A stretch of DNA of 64,000 nt from Flectonema sp. DT1601 (GCA_964019425.1 OZ025828.1:372001-436000), one strand, 5' to 3'. Numbered from the stretch's first letter, positions 1 through 9,720 are shown. Notes: generated by a model from the letters alone, not told the origin. Made by a program: numbers and translations.

Positions 1-122
1 CATTCCACTATCTTCTTCGCTGCCTCTTTCTTGAATCGCAGAACGATTCGATCATCGACTTGCAAGTCACATGCAAGTTGCTGCAGCTCAGCAGCCTCAA
101 GTGGAGTTTCAAGAGCATTCAT
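1..122 (-). CDS. 5' coding part of an unidentified host gene, cut by the window edge
   Basis: On the minus strand an ATG at 122-120 opens a 40-codon frame that runs off position 1 without a stop. It begins MNALETPLEA and ends RFKKEAAKKIVE. Composition is balanced and less AT-rich than the surrounding DNA. Seventeen bases upstream of the ATG is a strong 3' splice site (pyrimidine tract then CAG, AG at 140-139), with a GTAAGA donor at 279, so the start lies at the head of a second exon. I do not recognise the protein. It could be host, or the start of another mobile-element gene; the rest lies outside the window. Confidence 0.4.
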   Translation of the reverse strand, partial: MNALETPLEAAELQQLACDLQVDDRIVLRFKKEAAKKIVE

Positions 123-138
123 TGTAGGAGAGATGGAT

Positions 139-279
139 CTGAAAGGAGAAAAAAAACACATTGCAACAGGTTAAGTTACTGTAGTTTGACAGGGAACTTT
201 GTAAGACATTTTTTAAGAACCTGGGGGGGGTAAATTAAGGAGGGGAAATTTGGATTTATGCAGTTTTGACACCTCTTAC
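139..279 (-). other. Candidate 5'UTR intron (GT-AG, 141 bp)
   Basis: Minus strand reads AAG|GTAAGA at the donor (279-274) and a T-rich tract ending CTCCTTTCAG at the acceptor (AG at 140-139). It lies directly upstream of the start codon at 122. Inferred from signals only; no transcript evidence. Confidence 0.4.
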
Positions 280-611
280 CTTATATCCTTGCTCTGTTCA
301 CAGATTTAGCTGCTAATATACCAAAAGACCCCAAAAAAACCCAAACAAGACTGGTTACTAGCTTTTTTAATTAAAAAAAATTTTTTTTACTCCCCTTCAA
401 GTAATTTTTTTTTTTCTTTTTTACATTCTGAGAGAATAAATTTTTTTTCAAAAAATTCAAAAAAAATGCTTTCAAGCTCCACAGTGCCAGTTTCTCAATT
501 TTCCACTGCTTTATTTTCAACAACTTTCCATTTTTTTTCTAAAAAAATTCCAAAAAAATACCAAAAATGTCCAAAAATGAGGTATTTTTTGTTTGAAAAT
601 TTTTTTTCAAA
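280..611. other. AT-rich intergenic stretch, no gene seen
   Basis: Poly(A) and poly(T) runs with no frame worth calling. The part next to 280 would be exon 1 (5'UTR) of the gene to the left, if that gene is real. Confidence 0.5.
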
Positions 612-697
612 AAAGCTAAAAAAAAGCTAAAAAAAGCTAAAAAAAGCTAAATAGCTTTAGCTTAGCTCTAAAAAGCTTAGCTTTAGCTTTAGCTTTT
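612..697. repeat. AGCT-rich microsatellite, partly self-inverted
   Basis: Four units of AAAAAAGCT are followed by TAGCTTT/AGCTTAG units in the opposite sense, so the stretch can fold on itself. It abuts the LINE-B fragment and may be that fragment's 3' tail. Confidence 0.6.
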
Positions 698-943
698 TGC
701 ACAAGTATGGTCCTAGCGAACCTAACAGGGCAGCATTCCTGTGCTTTGTACATGAACGGAGGCCGAGTCCGCCCATCCGCGTGGGGAGCTGTGCCTGGGT
801 CCATCTCGAGCCTTCCAGGACCTGTCCTAGCACCTCCGAGGCCGCCCATTTGACTACTTCGTCAACCTTCTGCAGCTGTTCTGTTATATCAAACGAGCAA
901 CTCCGCATCAGGTGTGTGACCTCACAGAAGCCCGAACACGATT
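698..943 (-). pseudogene. LINE-B fragment: region downstream of the RT domain
   Basis: The minus frame is open from about 943 down to 657. It carries QAQLPTRMGGLGLRS followed by an Asn/Ala-rich LLGSL stretch, a segment typical of non-LTR RT proteins downstream of the polymerase domain (the 'LP.R.GGLGLRSA' region). It is GC-richer than its flanks, like the LINE-B RT fragments near 9763 and 10443, so I assign it to that family by inference. The fragment stops where X begins (943) on its 5' side and at the microsatellite on its 3' side. Polymerase motifs are absent; it is a dead scrap. Confidence 0.55.
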
Positions 944-1131
944 TTCGATAAAGTGGGAAGTAACGGACTGGGAGCTTTTGGCTCCTGCCCTATTCCCGAT
1001 GTAAACTTTCTTTTTATTTTTATTTTTTTTTAACAGGCCCAAAGGGCGACAATGATGGTTGCTGACCAAGGAATAATATTCAAATGAATTTTCGTTTCAA
1101 AGAAACGAACAGAATTAAGAGAGAGGCAGAG

Positions 1132-1163
<32 letters not shown>

Positions 1164-1227
1164 GAAAAAAAAAAATGAAGAGGAAATAATCAAACATGAA
1201 AAAAAAAAAAAAAAAATATATATATAT
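943..1227 (+). repeat. X element, copy 1
   Basis: First of ten copies of a ~280 bp family. It begins TTTCGATAAAGTGGGAAG, carries hairpin GGAGC-ttttg-GCTCC, then GTAAAC...AACAG resembling a 36 nt intron (1001-1036), then hairpin TTCGTTTC-aaa-GAAACGAA near 1090, then A-rich sequence ending in a TA run. No ORF. In most copies it is followed by a fixed linker and satellite; here a TIR element is inserted in its terminal TA run. Non-coding, mobilisation source unknown. Confidence 0.75.
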
Positions 1228-1479
1228 CATACTTGTACCCCTTTAAAGGGGGCAAAATAAAGGGGAAATTAAAGGGCTTTTAATGCCCTTTAATTTCCGT
1301 AATTCCAAAATAAAGGGGAAATAAAGGGCTTTTAATCCAAATAAAGGGCTTTTTTTCCTTTTTTTCCAAAATAAAGGGGAAATAAAGGGGAAATAAGCGG
1401 AATAAAGGGGGGTGGGAAAGCCCCTTTATTTCCGCTTTATTTATTAAATCCCAAGGCACCCACCACGCTGCGTCATCCT

Positions 1480-2350
1480 AAGTCGGAAAGGAAATTACTC
1501 GAAAGTCGGGGCAGTTCGAACGTCAGCATTCACATCAGCAGGCAACCAGTCCTGAGTACTTAAAGAACCCAACCATTACGTGTATCAGTCACAGTCACAC
1601 TTAGTATAGCGTTAGTACAGAGGACACGGATCTGCTATGCAGGGAAGTGACTTGAACTCGTTCAACTAATTAATGTGTGTAGATATAAGCGCCGCGAATT
1701 GACGGGTCTGAAGTTATGCTTTCCGAAGAGAGCAACCACCCACGCGAGTGTTATTTTGACGCTATAACCTGTGACTTTCAACACGTAACAACCAGGGATA
1801 ATTCTCAGTAAGGCCGCCGTCACCGTGAAGCTGCTACGAATATAACCCAACAAACTAGCAATTCCTCCAACTTTTTTCGTCAGTCGGGATTGTTACACGC
1901 CGGAAAAGGAAACTACTCGAAAGTCGGGGCAGTTCGAACGTCAGCATTCACATTAGCAAACAACCAGTCTTGAGAACCCAACCATTACGTGAATCAGCCA
2001 CAGTTAACCTGCAACTTTCAACATGTAACAACCAGGGATAATTCTCAATAAGGCCGCCGTCACCGTGAAGCTGCTACGAATAACAGTTCGAACGTCAGCA
2101 TTCACATTAGCAAGCAACCAGTCTTGAGAACCCAATCATTACGTAACATGTAACAACCAGGGATAATTCTCAATAAGGCCGCCGTCACCGTGAAGCTGCT
2201 ACGAATAACAGTTCGAACGTCAGCATTCACATTAGCAAGCAACCAGTCTTGAGAACCCAATCATTACGTAACATGTAACAACCAGGGATAATTCTCAATA
2301 AGGCCGCCGTCACCGTGAAGCTGCTACGAACATAACCCAACAAACTAGCA
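1480..2350. repeat. Complex minisatellite inside TIR-1
   Basis: A block containing GTTCGAACGTCAGCATTCAC and GGCCGCCGTCACCGTGAAGC recurs four times with shrinking unit size. The last two units (from 2086 and 2211) are 125 bp and nearly identical; earlier units are longer and contain extra sequence. Markedly GC-richer than the flanks. No coding content recognised. Confidence 0.75.
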
Positions 2351-3860
2351 ATTCCACTCACTTCGAACGCACTCAGCCAGAGAGCTTGCCAACAGAACAG
2401 AACGCAAGGTTACTTTCGGGTCCAATCTTCGCCGTGAGCCTGGTGTCTTGTGCTGGGCTGGGTTTCCAGAGGGCCTCACCATGCACACAAACTCCTGGAT
2501 GGGACGATCGAGGGAATCAACCAAGCCGAGAACTGAACCGGAAGGATAGGCTTACAAGACTAACCTGAAGTAAACTTCAGAGCTTCGCTTTCCAGCATGC
2601 CGAAACAGAGCCATGGAAGGGGATTACACAACAACCTCATTAAACCCACTGGCCACCCCGTGCATAGTCGCCGCCAATGGTTATTACTATCCAAAGCGCT
2701 AACACGAGGCACCACACATTCGTAAGAAGGGAGTCCTACCGGAACGGACCACGCATCTGATTCTACTGGTTAAAGCAACTCCGAAAGAATGTATTCTCCA
2801 TGATTTCAGACATGTAACTTTTGGATATCATGCTCCTGTCTAATTGTTCCCACATAAGCTTTTGTCTTGAGAGATTGAAAATAAAGTTTGTAGTAATAGC
2901 CTAAAGAGAGGAGAAAGTTTTTATTTTAAAATTGCGAGAAAAAATGATGTCAAGTCAAATTGACCAGGTATTTCTCTGACAATCTTGACTGTCAGCGGCA
3001 GCGTAGTAAATGACTGCAGATAAATAAATACCACGTGAACATAGTTGAGCACCACTTGCTTATGTAACCGCAACAGTTTTTTATAAAACCCATGAGTATT
3101 TAATTAATAATTATATTGTCTTGAAAACTTGAAGGGGGATTTTATACGTAAAATACAAGACGAAAGCCTGCTTTGGACACGCTGGTTTGTTCACAGTAAC
3201 TTCGGTGGTCTACCCACCAATTGATACTCACTGACAGATTTAATTATCATCCATTGCAATCTTCAGAATGCAAAAGCACTTGAAGTTACGATTCCTCTCA
3301 GCTGCATACACATCTCTTTTTTCCGTGTTGTCATTCAGTGCAGTACGGAATCGAGTTATTCAACTGTGAATTAATCACCAAGACGAACACCAGGAAGGGG
3401 GGCGTTTGAGTTTGATTTGTAAAATACAACTATATCATCATAACGATATTTAACATCATAAGGAAACCGCTAGCTACCATGCTGGTAACTGACCAACTCA
3501 GTCTACTCACTAATCTTTGGCCACCGTTCCGACTTTCTTTCCTTTCACACCGACAGTCCTCTAACGGACTAATCACGTATCGAAAAAAACAGCGAAGGTC
3601 GAGCAACTTAATACCTCGTGCCGAAATTCTTGTGAGGAACTCAAGAATTTTTGCTGAAAAAAAAATTTCCAAAAAAAAAATTCCTCACAATAATAATTCC
3701 TTACCAGATCACCAAAGGAAACCCCCAGTAAAAATTTTTCCTTGATCAGGAATTATTTTTGTGGGAGAAGAATCTTGTGAAATAACGATTTTTGAGGAGA
3801 AATTCCTTGCAAGGATAATTCCTGCAATAAGAATATAGGAAAGAAAATTAAAAAAAAACT
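2351..3860. other. Interior of TIR-1, no gene recognised
   Basis: About 1.5 kb of mixed composition. A palindrome-prone stretch with AATTCTTGTGAGGAA and AATTCCTTGC motifs lies at 3625-3830. Short frames on both strands (for example 3479-3745) have no recognisable domain. Confidence 0.4.
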
Positions 3861-3867
3861 TTTTTAA

Positions 3868-3940
3868 GTGACGCTGGTTGTCCACTGGTATGATTGTGGA
3901 TTTGCATTCGCTAGGCTGCAGGTTCGAGTCCTGGTGGAGG
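3868..3940 (+). pseudogene. tRNA-like sequence near the right end of TIR-1
   Basis: 73 nt with an A-box/D-arm like TGGTTGTCCACTGGTATGAT and a B-box/T-arm GGTTCGAGTCC. The T-stem has four pairs around TTCGAGT, and a 5-pair anticodon stem is possible with a short loop, but the acceptor ends do not pair. Followed by poly(T). Best read as a degenerate tRNA or tRNA-derived SINE head. A similar D-arm recurs at the right edge of the window. Confidence 0.45.
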
Positions 3941-4179
3941 ATTTTTTTTTTAATTAAAAACCATTAAAAGCCCTTTATTTTTATTTTTTAAAATTAAAGG
4001 GGAATTAAATCCCCTTTAATTTTAAAATAAAGGGCCCTTTAATTCATTAAATCCCCTTTAATTCCCCTTTATTTCATTAAATTGGAAAATAAAGGGGAAT
4101 TAATTAAAAGCCCTTTAATATTAAAAGCCCTTTATTTCCGCTTTAATTTTTAATTCCCCTTTAAAGGGGTACAAGTATG

Positions 4180-4248
4180 ATATATATAAATAAAAAACGT
4201 TGTATGAAAAAGGAAAAAAAAGAAAAAAAAAAGACCAGAAAAGGAAAG
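4180..4248 (+). repeat. Linker repeat, truncated copy
   Basis: Starts ATATATAAATAAAAAACGTT as in the other linkers and stops at GAAAAGGAAAG, where a new X begins. With X copy 1 it forms the empty site into which TIR-1 inserted. Confidence 0.65.
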
Positions 4249-4441
4249 AATTCGATAGAGTGGGAAGTAACGGACTGGGAGCTTTTGGCTCCTGCCCTAT
4301 TCCCGATGTAAACTTTCTTTTTATTTTTTTTTTTTTTTTTTAACAGGCCCAGAGGGCGACAATGACTGTTGCTGACCAAGGAATAATATTCAAATGAATT
4401 TTCGTTTCAAAGAAACGAACAGAATTAAGAGAGAGGCAGAG

Positions 4442-4472
<31 letters not shown>

Positions 4473-4530
4473 AAAAAATATGAAGAGGAAATAATCAAAC
4501 ATGAAAAAAATAAAAAAAAAAAAATAAAAT
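4249..4530 (+). repeat. X element, copy 2
   Basis: Begins AATTCGATAGAGTGGGAAG. Belongs to the 'GATAGAG ... CCCAGAGGG' subtype also seen at 29460 and 56572, distinct from the 'GATAAAG ... CCCAAAGGG' subtype at 943, 9142, 17349 and 38767. Confidence 0.75.
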
Positions 4531-4654
4531 ATAAATAAAAAACGTTGTATGAAAAAGGAAAAAAAAAGAAAAAAAAAAAAAAAAAGACCAGAAAAGGAAA
4601 GAGAAAATGAAAAGGTATAATATTATTGTGGGGATATGAGGATAGCAGGGAGTT

Positions 4655-4659
<5 letters not shown>
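4531..4659 (+). repeat. Linker repeat between X and satellite
   Basis: Contains AACGTTGTATG, GACCAGAAAAGGAAAGAG and GGGGATATGAGG-ATAGCAGGG, then passes into poly(T) and the first satellite monomer. The GACCAG...GAGA part resembles a stretch of E1.5 and Z. Confidence 0.65.
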
Positions 4660-4685
<26 letters not shown>

Positions 4686-4798
4686 ATTTATTATTTAAAA
4701 AAAGGAAACAATCAGTTTAGCGTCTCGATCGGGACGGAAAATAGAAATTAATCGACATAGTCGATCGATAGAAAAAAAAACAATGATAACATTGTTTA

Positions 4799-4833
<35 letters not shown>

Positions 4834-7051
4834 CTTTTAATTATTTTAAAGAAAAAACAATCAGTTTAGCGTCTTGACCAGGACGGAAAATAGAAAGTGA
4901 TCGACATAGTCGATCGATAAAAAAACAATGATAACATTGTTTATTCATTTTTTTTATTTTTTTTTAAATTCTTATTATTTATTTTTTAAAGAAAAAAAAA
5001 CGGAAAATAAAAATTAGTCGACAAAGTCGAACGATAAAAAAAAACAATGATAACATTGTTTATTCTTTTTTTTTTTGTTTTTTTTTTTATATTCTTTTTT
5101 ATTAATTTTGAAAAAAAAACAATCAGTTTAGCGTCTTGACCAGGACGGAAAATAGAAAGTAATCGACATAGTCGATCGATAAAAAAACAATGATAACATT
5201 GTTTAATCTTTTTTTTTAAATTCTTTTTATTTATTTTTTAAAGAAAAAAAACGGAAAATAGAAATTAGTCGACAAAGTCGAACGATAAAAAAATAATGAT
5301 AACATTGTTTATTCTTTTTTTTTATTTTTTTTATATTTTTTTTTAATTAATTTTGAAAAAAAAACAATCAGTTTAGCGTCTTGACCAGGACGGAAAATAG
5401 AAAGCGATCGACATAGTCGATCGATAAGAAAACAATGATAACATTGTTTATTCTTTTTTTTTATTTTAAATTCTTTTTATTTATTTTTTAAAGAAAAAAA
5501 ACGGAAAATAGAAATTAGTCGACAAAGTCGAACGATAAAAAAAAAACAATGATAACATTGTTTATTCTTTTTTTTGTATTTTTTTTATATTCTTTTTTAT
5601 TAATTTTGAAAAAAAAAAAAAAAACAATCAGTTTAGCGTCTTGACCAGGACGGAAAATAGAAAGTGATCGACATAGTCGATCGATAAAAAAACAATGATA
5701 ACATTGTTTATTCTTTTTTTTTATTTTAAATTCTTTTTATTTATTTTTTAAAGAAAAAAAAACGGAAAATAGAAATTAGTCGACAAAGTCGAACGATAAA
5801 AAAAACAATGATAACATTGTTTATTCTTTTTTTTATTTTTTTTTTTTATATTCTTTTTTATTAATTTTGAAAAAAAAAAAAAAAAAACAATCAGTTTAGC
5901 GTCTTGACCAGGACGGAAAATAGAAAGTAATCGACATAGTCGATCGATAAAAAAACAATGATAACATTGTTTATTCTTTTTTTTTATTTTAAATTCTTTT
6001 TATTTATTTTTTAAAGAAAAAAAAAACGGAAAATAGAAATTAGTCGACAAAGTCGAACGATAAAAAAAACAATGATAACATTGTTTATTCTTTTTTTTAT
6101 TTTTTTTTTTTTTTTTATTCTTTTTTATTAACTTTGAAAAAAAAAAAACAATCAGTTTAGCGTCTTGACCAGGACGGAAAATAGAAAGTGATCGACATAG
6201 TCGATCGATAAAAAAAAACAATGATAACATTGTTTATTCTTTTTTTTATTTTAAATTCTTTTTATTTATTTTTTAAAGAAAAAAAAAACGGAAAATAGAA
6301 ATTAGTCGACAAAGTCGAACGATAAAAAAAAACAATGATAACATTGTTTATTCTTTTTTTTATTTTTTTTTTTTTATTCTTTTTTATTAACTTTGAAAAA
6401 AAAAAAAAACAATCAGTTTAGCGTCTTGACCAGGACGGAAAATAGAAAGTAATCGACATAGTCGATCGATAAAAAAAAAACAATGATAACATTGTTTATT
6501 CTTTTTTTTTATTTTAAATTCTTTTTATTTATTTTTAAAGAAAAAAAAAACGGAAAATAGAAATTAGTCGACAAAGTCGAACGATAAAAAAAAACAATGA
6601 TAACATTGTTTATTCTTTTTTTTTTTTTTTTTATTTCTTTTTATTTATTAAAAAAAAAAAACAATCAGTTTAGCGTCTTGACCAGGACGGAAAATAGAAA
6701 GTGATCGACATAGTCGATCGATAAAAAAAACAATGATAACATTGTTTATTCTTTTTTTTTATTTTAAATTCTTTTTATTTATTTTTTAAAGAAAAAAAAA
6801 ACGGAAAATAGAAATTAGTCGACAAAGTCGAACGATAAAAAAAAAACAATGATAACATTGTTTATTCTTTTTTTTATTTTTTTTTTTTTTTTATTCTTTT
6901 TTATTAACTTTGAAAAAAAAAAAACAATCAGTTTAGCGTCTTGACCAGGACGGAAAATAGAAAGTGATCGACATAGTCGATCGATAAAAAAAAACAATGA
7001 TAACATTGTTTATTCTTTTTTTTTTATTTTAAATTCTTTTTATTTATTTTT
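4660..7051 (+). repeat. S satellite array, plus orientation
   Basis: Tandem monomers of roughly 110-140 bp whose length varies with the A/T tracts. Two types alternate. Type a carries CAGTTTAGCGTCTTGACCAG and ATCGACATAGTCGAT; type b lacks the CAGTTTAGCG part and carries TTAGTCGACAAAGTCGAACG. Both end in AAACAATGATAACATTGTTT. The a-b pair makes a ~260 bp higher-order unit. Apparent reading frames in it are by-products of the repeat. Confidence 0.9.
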
Positions 7052-8734
7052 GAGATTTTCGCTATTGGGGTGCCTGATAATGTCATTTTCGCTATTCACT
7101 AAAAGCAGTAACTTTTTTTTCGCTGTTCACTAGAAGTGATAATTTTTTTTCGCCGTTCAGTAAAAGAAAATTTTTTTTTTCGCTGTTCACTACAAGTTAC
7201 AAATTTTTTTTCGCTATTCGCTAGAAGTTGAAATTTTTTTTTCGCTATTCACTACAAGTTATAAATTTTTTTTCGCTATTCACTACAAGTTGCAAATTTT
7301 TTTTCGCTGTTCACTACAAGTTACAACTTTTTCCACTGCCAAAAAAAAAATTTTTTTCCCCCTTTTTTTTTTTCCTTTTTTTTTTTTTTTTTTTTTTTCT
7401 TATTTCCTGGGAACATGCTGGTACCTTGAACAATTTTTTTTGTCACTTGGACAAAAGCTTTGTGCCGTTTTACTTTCTATTCAGCACACTCATCTGTGAA
7501 TTTATGATAATGGATTGATTGAAAGCCAATAACACAAACGGTCAAAGATGTGATGACTTGGGAAATGATAAAAGTAATCTTTCTGGAACTTCTGCTCAGT
7601 ACATGCAAATGCATCTTGACACGCGGGAACCCTTCGGGCAGTACTGCGCTCTTGATAATTCAAAGTAGCCTTAAAAAAGCTCTCATGCTTGCATGAGTTA
7701 GATACCCTGATAACCCGGTCAGAAACAGGAGTGTCGCTTGCGACCAGGCTGTCTGTAACTCGCAGGTGTCTTGACTTTGAAATTCGGTTGGAATGACGTG
7801 TAAGAGGACAACAGTTCTCTGTAAGGTGACCCAGCCCTGCACACATACCGTTCTTTGCATGCACTCAGTAAATTTTTCAGAGGCTGAGCACACTATCAGG
7901 ACCTGACGAACAACCCAACCTTTCCGTGAGTACTTGTCTTTGCTAATCTCGTCAAGCCAGATGAACATCATACAAACGTTATCTCAACATCCGTGTGCGG
8001 GTGTTATCTTCCTCATCTCGGTTTAGCCCTGCACCATCTGCGGATTCTCGAAGGAAACTGGTCGGCTACGATGCTTCGTTCGGTAAAACGTACAAGTTCC
8101 TAATCATAAACGTTTTTCTGTCTCTCTAGGCTTTTACTCTTTTACTACGAACTCTTATTCTCAATCTCTAAGATGCCCGGAAACATAGTTGAAACTCAAC
8201 CTGCTGCCACTGAAACTCAGCCTGCCTCAGCTTTGGCTGACACAAGACCTAGTATTGAGGGAACCTTTCAATCCTTTGATGCACTTCGCGCGAGGGTAAC
8301 CCTCGCTTCTTGTTCTTCGGGAAGGGGGTTTAAGACAAGCCACGTAGTGGGGAAAATCGCTTGGTGAAGATTTTTTCGACGGGTATGCACTGATGTCAGA
8401 CCAGCAGAAAGGCCTCGACACAGCGATGAAAAAGTCGTTCCAACCTGGCGGAGAGCTTTAACGCCTCCTTATGTTTTTCCATTTATTCACAGATTTGTAT
8501 GAAAATGTTCAAGGATATTTTGGTGGGCAAAAAAAGTGCCAATTTTTTTTTTTTTTTTTTTTTCATGAACAGCGAAATTTTTTTTTTTTTTGTTACTGAA
8601 TGGAGAAAAAAAATTATCACTTTCAGTGAATAGCGAAAAAAAATTATCATATTCAGTGAACAGCGAAAAAAAAAAAAATTCTTTTACTGAATAGCGAAAA
8701 TGGAATTATTGGACCCCCCAATAGCGAAAATCTC
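7052..8734. mobile_element. Non-autonomous TIR element with subterminal repeats, 1.68 kb (TIR-2)
   Basis: Ends are inverted GAGATTTTCGCTATTGGGG (7052) and its near-complement ending GCGAAAATCTC (8734). The left end continues into about eight ~33 bp repeats of TTCGCTATTCACTACAAGTT; the right end has the inverted equivalent (AGTGAATAGCGAAAA). It sits in an S monomer; TTTATTTTT flanks both ends, a possible 9-bp target duplication, which would suit a Mutator-like element, but the sequence is low complexity. The interior is GC-richer and carries a possible gene start at 8173. No recognisable transposase. Confidence 0.75.
8173..8461 (+). pseudogene. Small coding-like stretch inside TIR-2
   Basis: ATG at 8173 opens a 64-codon frame beginning MPGNIVETQPAATETQPAS, with EGTFQSFDALRARV in the middle, stopping at 8367. 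A second frame overlapping the end continues with DFFDGYALMSDQQKG and stops at 8461, which looks like one protein broken by a frame slip in the A-run before 8357. Upstream 8090-8172 is T-rich and could be a 5' leader. I do not recognise the protein; the 'F.S.(D/E)..' start loosely recalls FAR1/MULE N-termini, but that is only a guess. Confidence 0.35.
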
Positions 8735-8908
8735 TTTATTTTTTAAAGAAAAAAAAAACGGAAAATAGAAATTAGTCGACAAAGTCGAACGATAAAAAAA
8801 ACAATGATAACATTGTTTATTCTTTTTTTTATTTTTTTTTTTTTATTCTTTTTTATTAACTTTGAAAAAAAAAAAAAACAATCAGTTTAGCGTCTTGACC
8901 AGGACGGA
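8735..8908 (+). repeat. S satellite, continuation after TIR-2
   Basis: Resumes within the same monomer that TIR-2 split at 7051 and runs into a type-a monomer that ends in the fold-back at 8909. Confidence 0.85.
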
Positions 8909-8947
8909 AAATAGAAAGTAATCGACATAGTCGATTACTTTCTATTT
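8909..8947. repeat. Perfect 18-bp fold-back at the satellite end
   Basis: Arms 8909-8926 and 8930-8947 pair over all 18 bases around the loop ATA. It arises because the monomer reads in to its ATCGACATAGTCGAT palindrome and then back out on the other strand. A short linker copy follows (8948-9010). Confidence 0.85.
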
Positions 8948-9139
8948 CGTCGAGAAAATGAAAAGGTATAATATTATTGTGGGGATATGAGGGATAGCAG
9001 GGAGATGCTCTTTTTTTTTTTTTTTTTTTTTCTTATTTATTATTTAAAAAAAGGAAACAATCAGTTTAGCGTCTCGATCAGGACGGAAAATAGAAATTAA
9101 TCGACATAGTTGATCGATAGAAAAAAAAACAATGATAAC
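8948..9139 (+). repeat. Linker fragment plus one S monomer
   Basis: Linker from AGAAAATGAAAAGG to GAGATGCTC, then poly(T) and one type-a monomer cut after AACAATGATAAC, in the middle of the S palindrome, where X copy 3 starts. Confidence 0.75.
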
Positions 9140-9141
9140 TG

Positions 9142-9331
9142 AATTTCGATAAAGTGGGAAGTAACGGACTGGGAGCTTTTGGCTCCTGCCCTATTCCCGA
9201 TGTAAACTTTCTTTTTATTTTTATTTTTTTTTAACAGGCCCAAAGGGCGACAATGATGGTTGCTGACCAAGGAATAATATTCAAATGAATTTTCGTTTCA
9301 AAGAAACGAACAGAATTAAGAGAGAGGCAGA

Positions 9332-9365
<34 letters not shown>

Positions 9366-9420
9366 GAAAAAAAAAAATGAAGAGGAAATAATCAAACATG
9401 AAAAAAAAAAAAAAAAAAAT
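9142..9420 (+). repeat. X element, copy 3
   Basis: Starts AATTTCGATAAAGTGGGAAG, inserted at the centre of the S palindrome. Confidence 0.75.
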
Positions 9421-9687
9421 ATATATATAAATAAAAAACGTTGTATGAAAAAGGAAAAAAAAGAAAAAAAAAAGACCAGAAAAGGAAAGAGAAAATGAAA
9501 AGGTATAATATTATTGTGGGGATATGAGGGATAGCAGGGAGATGCTCTTTTTTTTTTTTTTTTTTTTTTCTTATTTATTATTTAAAAAAAGGAAACAATC
9601 AGTTTAGCGTCTCGATCAGGACGGAAAATAGAAATTAATCGACATAGTTGATCGATAGAAAAAAAAACAATGATAACATTGTTTATT

Positions 9688-9720
<33 letters not shown>

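Larger units (their letters stand above)
1228..4179. mobile_element. Non-autonomous TIR element, 2.95 kb (TIR-1)
   Basis: Ends are inverted: CATACTTGTACCCCTTTAAA at 1228 and its complement ending at 4179, about 24 bp. Inside each end lies a subterminal field of AAAGGGG/CCCCTTT and AAGGGC/GCCCTT motifs (1240-1445 and 3955-4175). The element splits the TA run between X and the linker, and X resumes as linker sequence at 4180. The interior has a GC-richer minisatellite, ordinary-looking sequence and a tRNA-like stretch. Frames inside are short (88 codons at most) and unlike any transposase I know. Likely TA target duplication, but TA-repeat flanks hide its exact length. Superfamily undecided. 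Confidence 0.7.

Noticed and set aside
943-1010. HDV-like self-cleaving ribozyme at the X 5' end (GGGAA pairing with TTCCC around the GGAGC hairpin)
   Set aside because: The nested P1.1/P4 and catalytic C region cannot be found; only two simple stems are supported.
6000-7006. Open frames giving MLSLFFFIDRLCRS-type peptides, repeated in most S arrays
   Set aside because: They follow the satellite period and its A/T tracts; the frame changes with tract length between monomers. Not genes.
4660-7051. Regular short repeats resembling a CRISPR array
   Set aside because: The spacers are not unique: the 'spacers' are themselves the same A/T tracts and satellite parts. The context is eukaryotic.
7502-7971. 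Two overlapping minus frames (120 and 103 codons) in TIR-2
   Set aside because: They overlap each other in different frames and neither has a recognisable motif or codon pattern.
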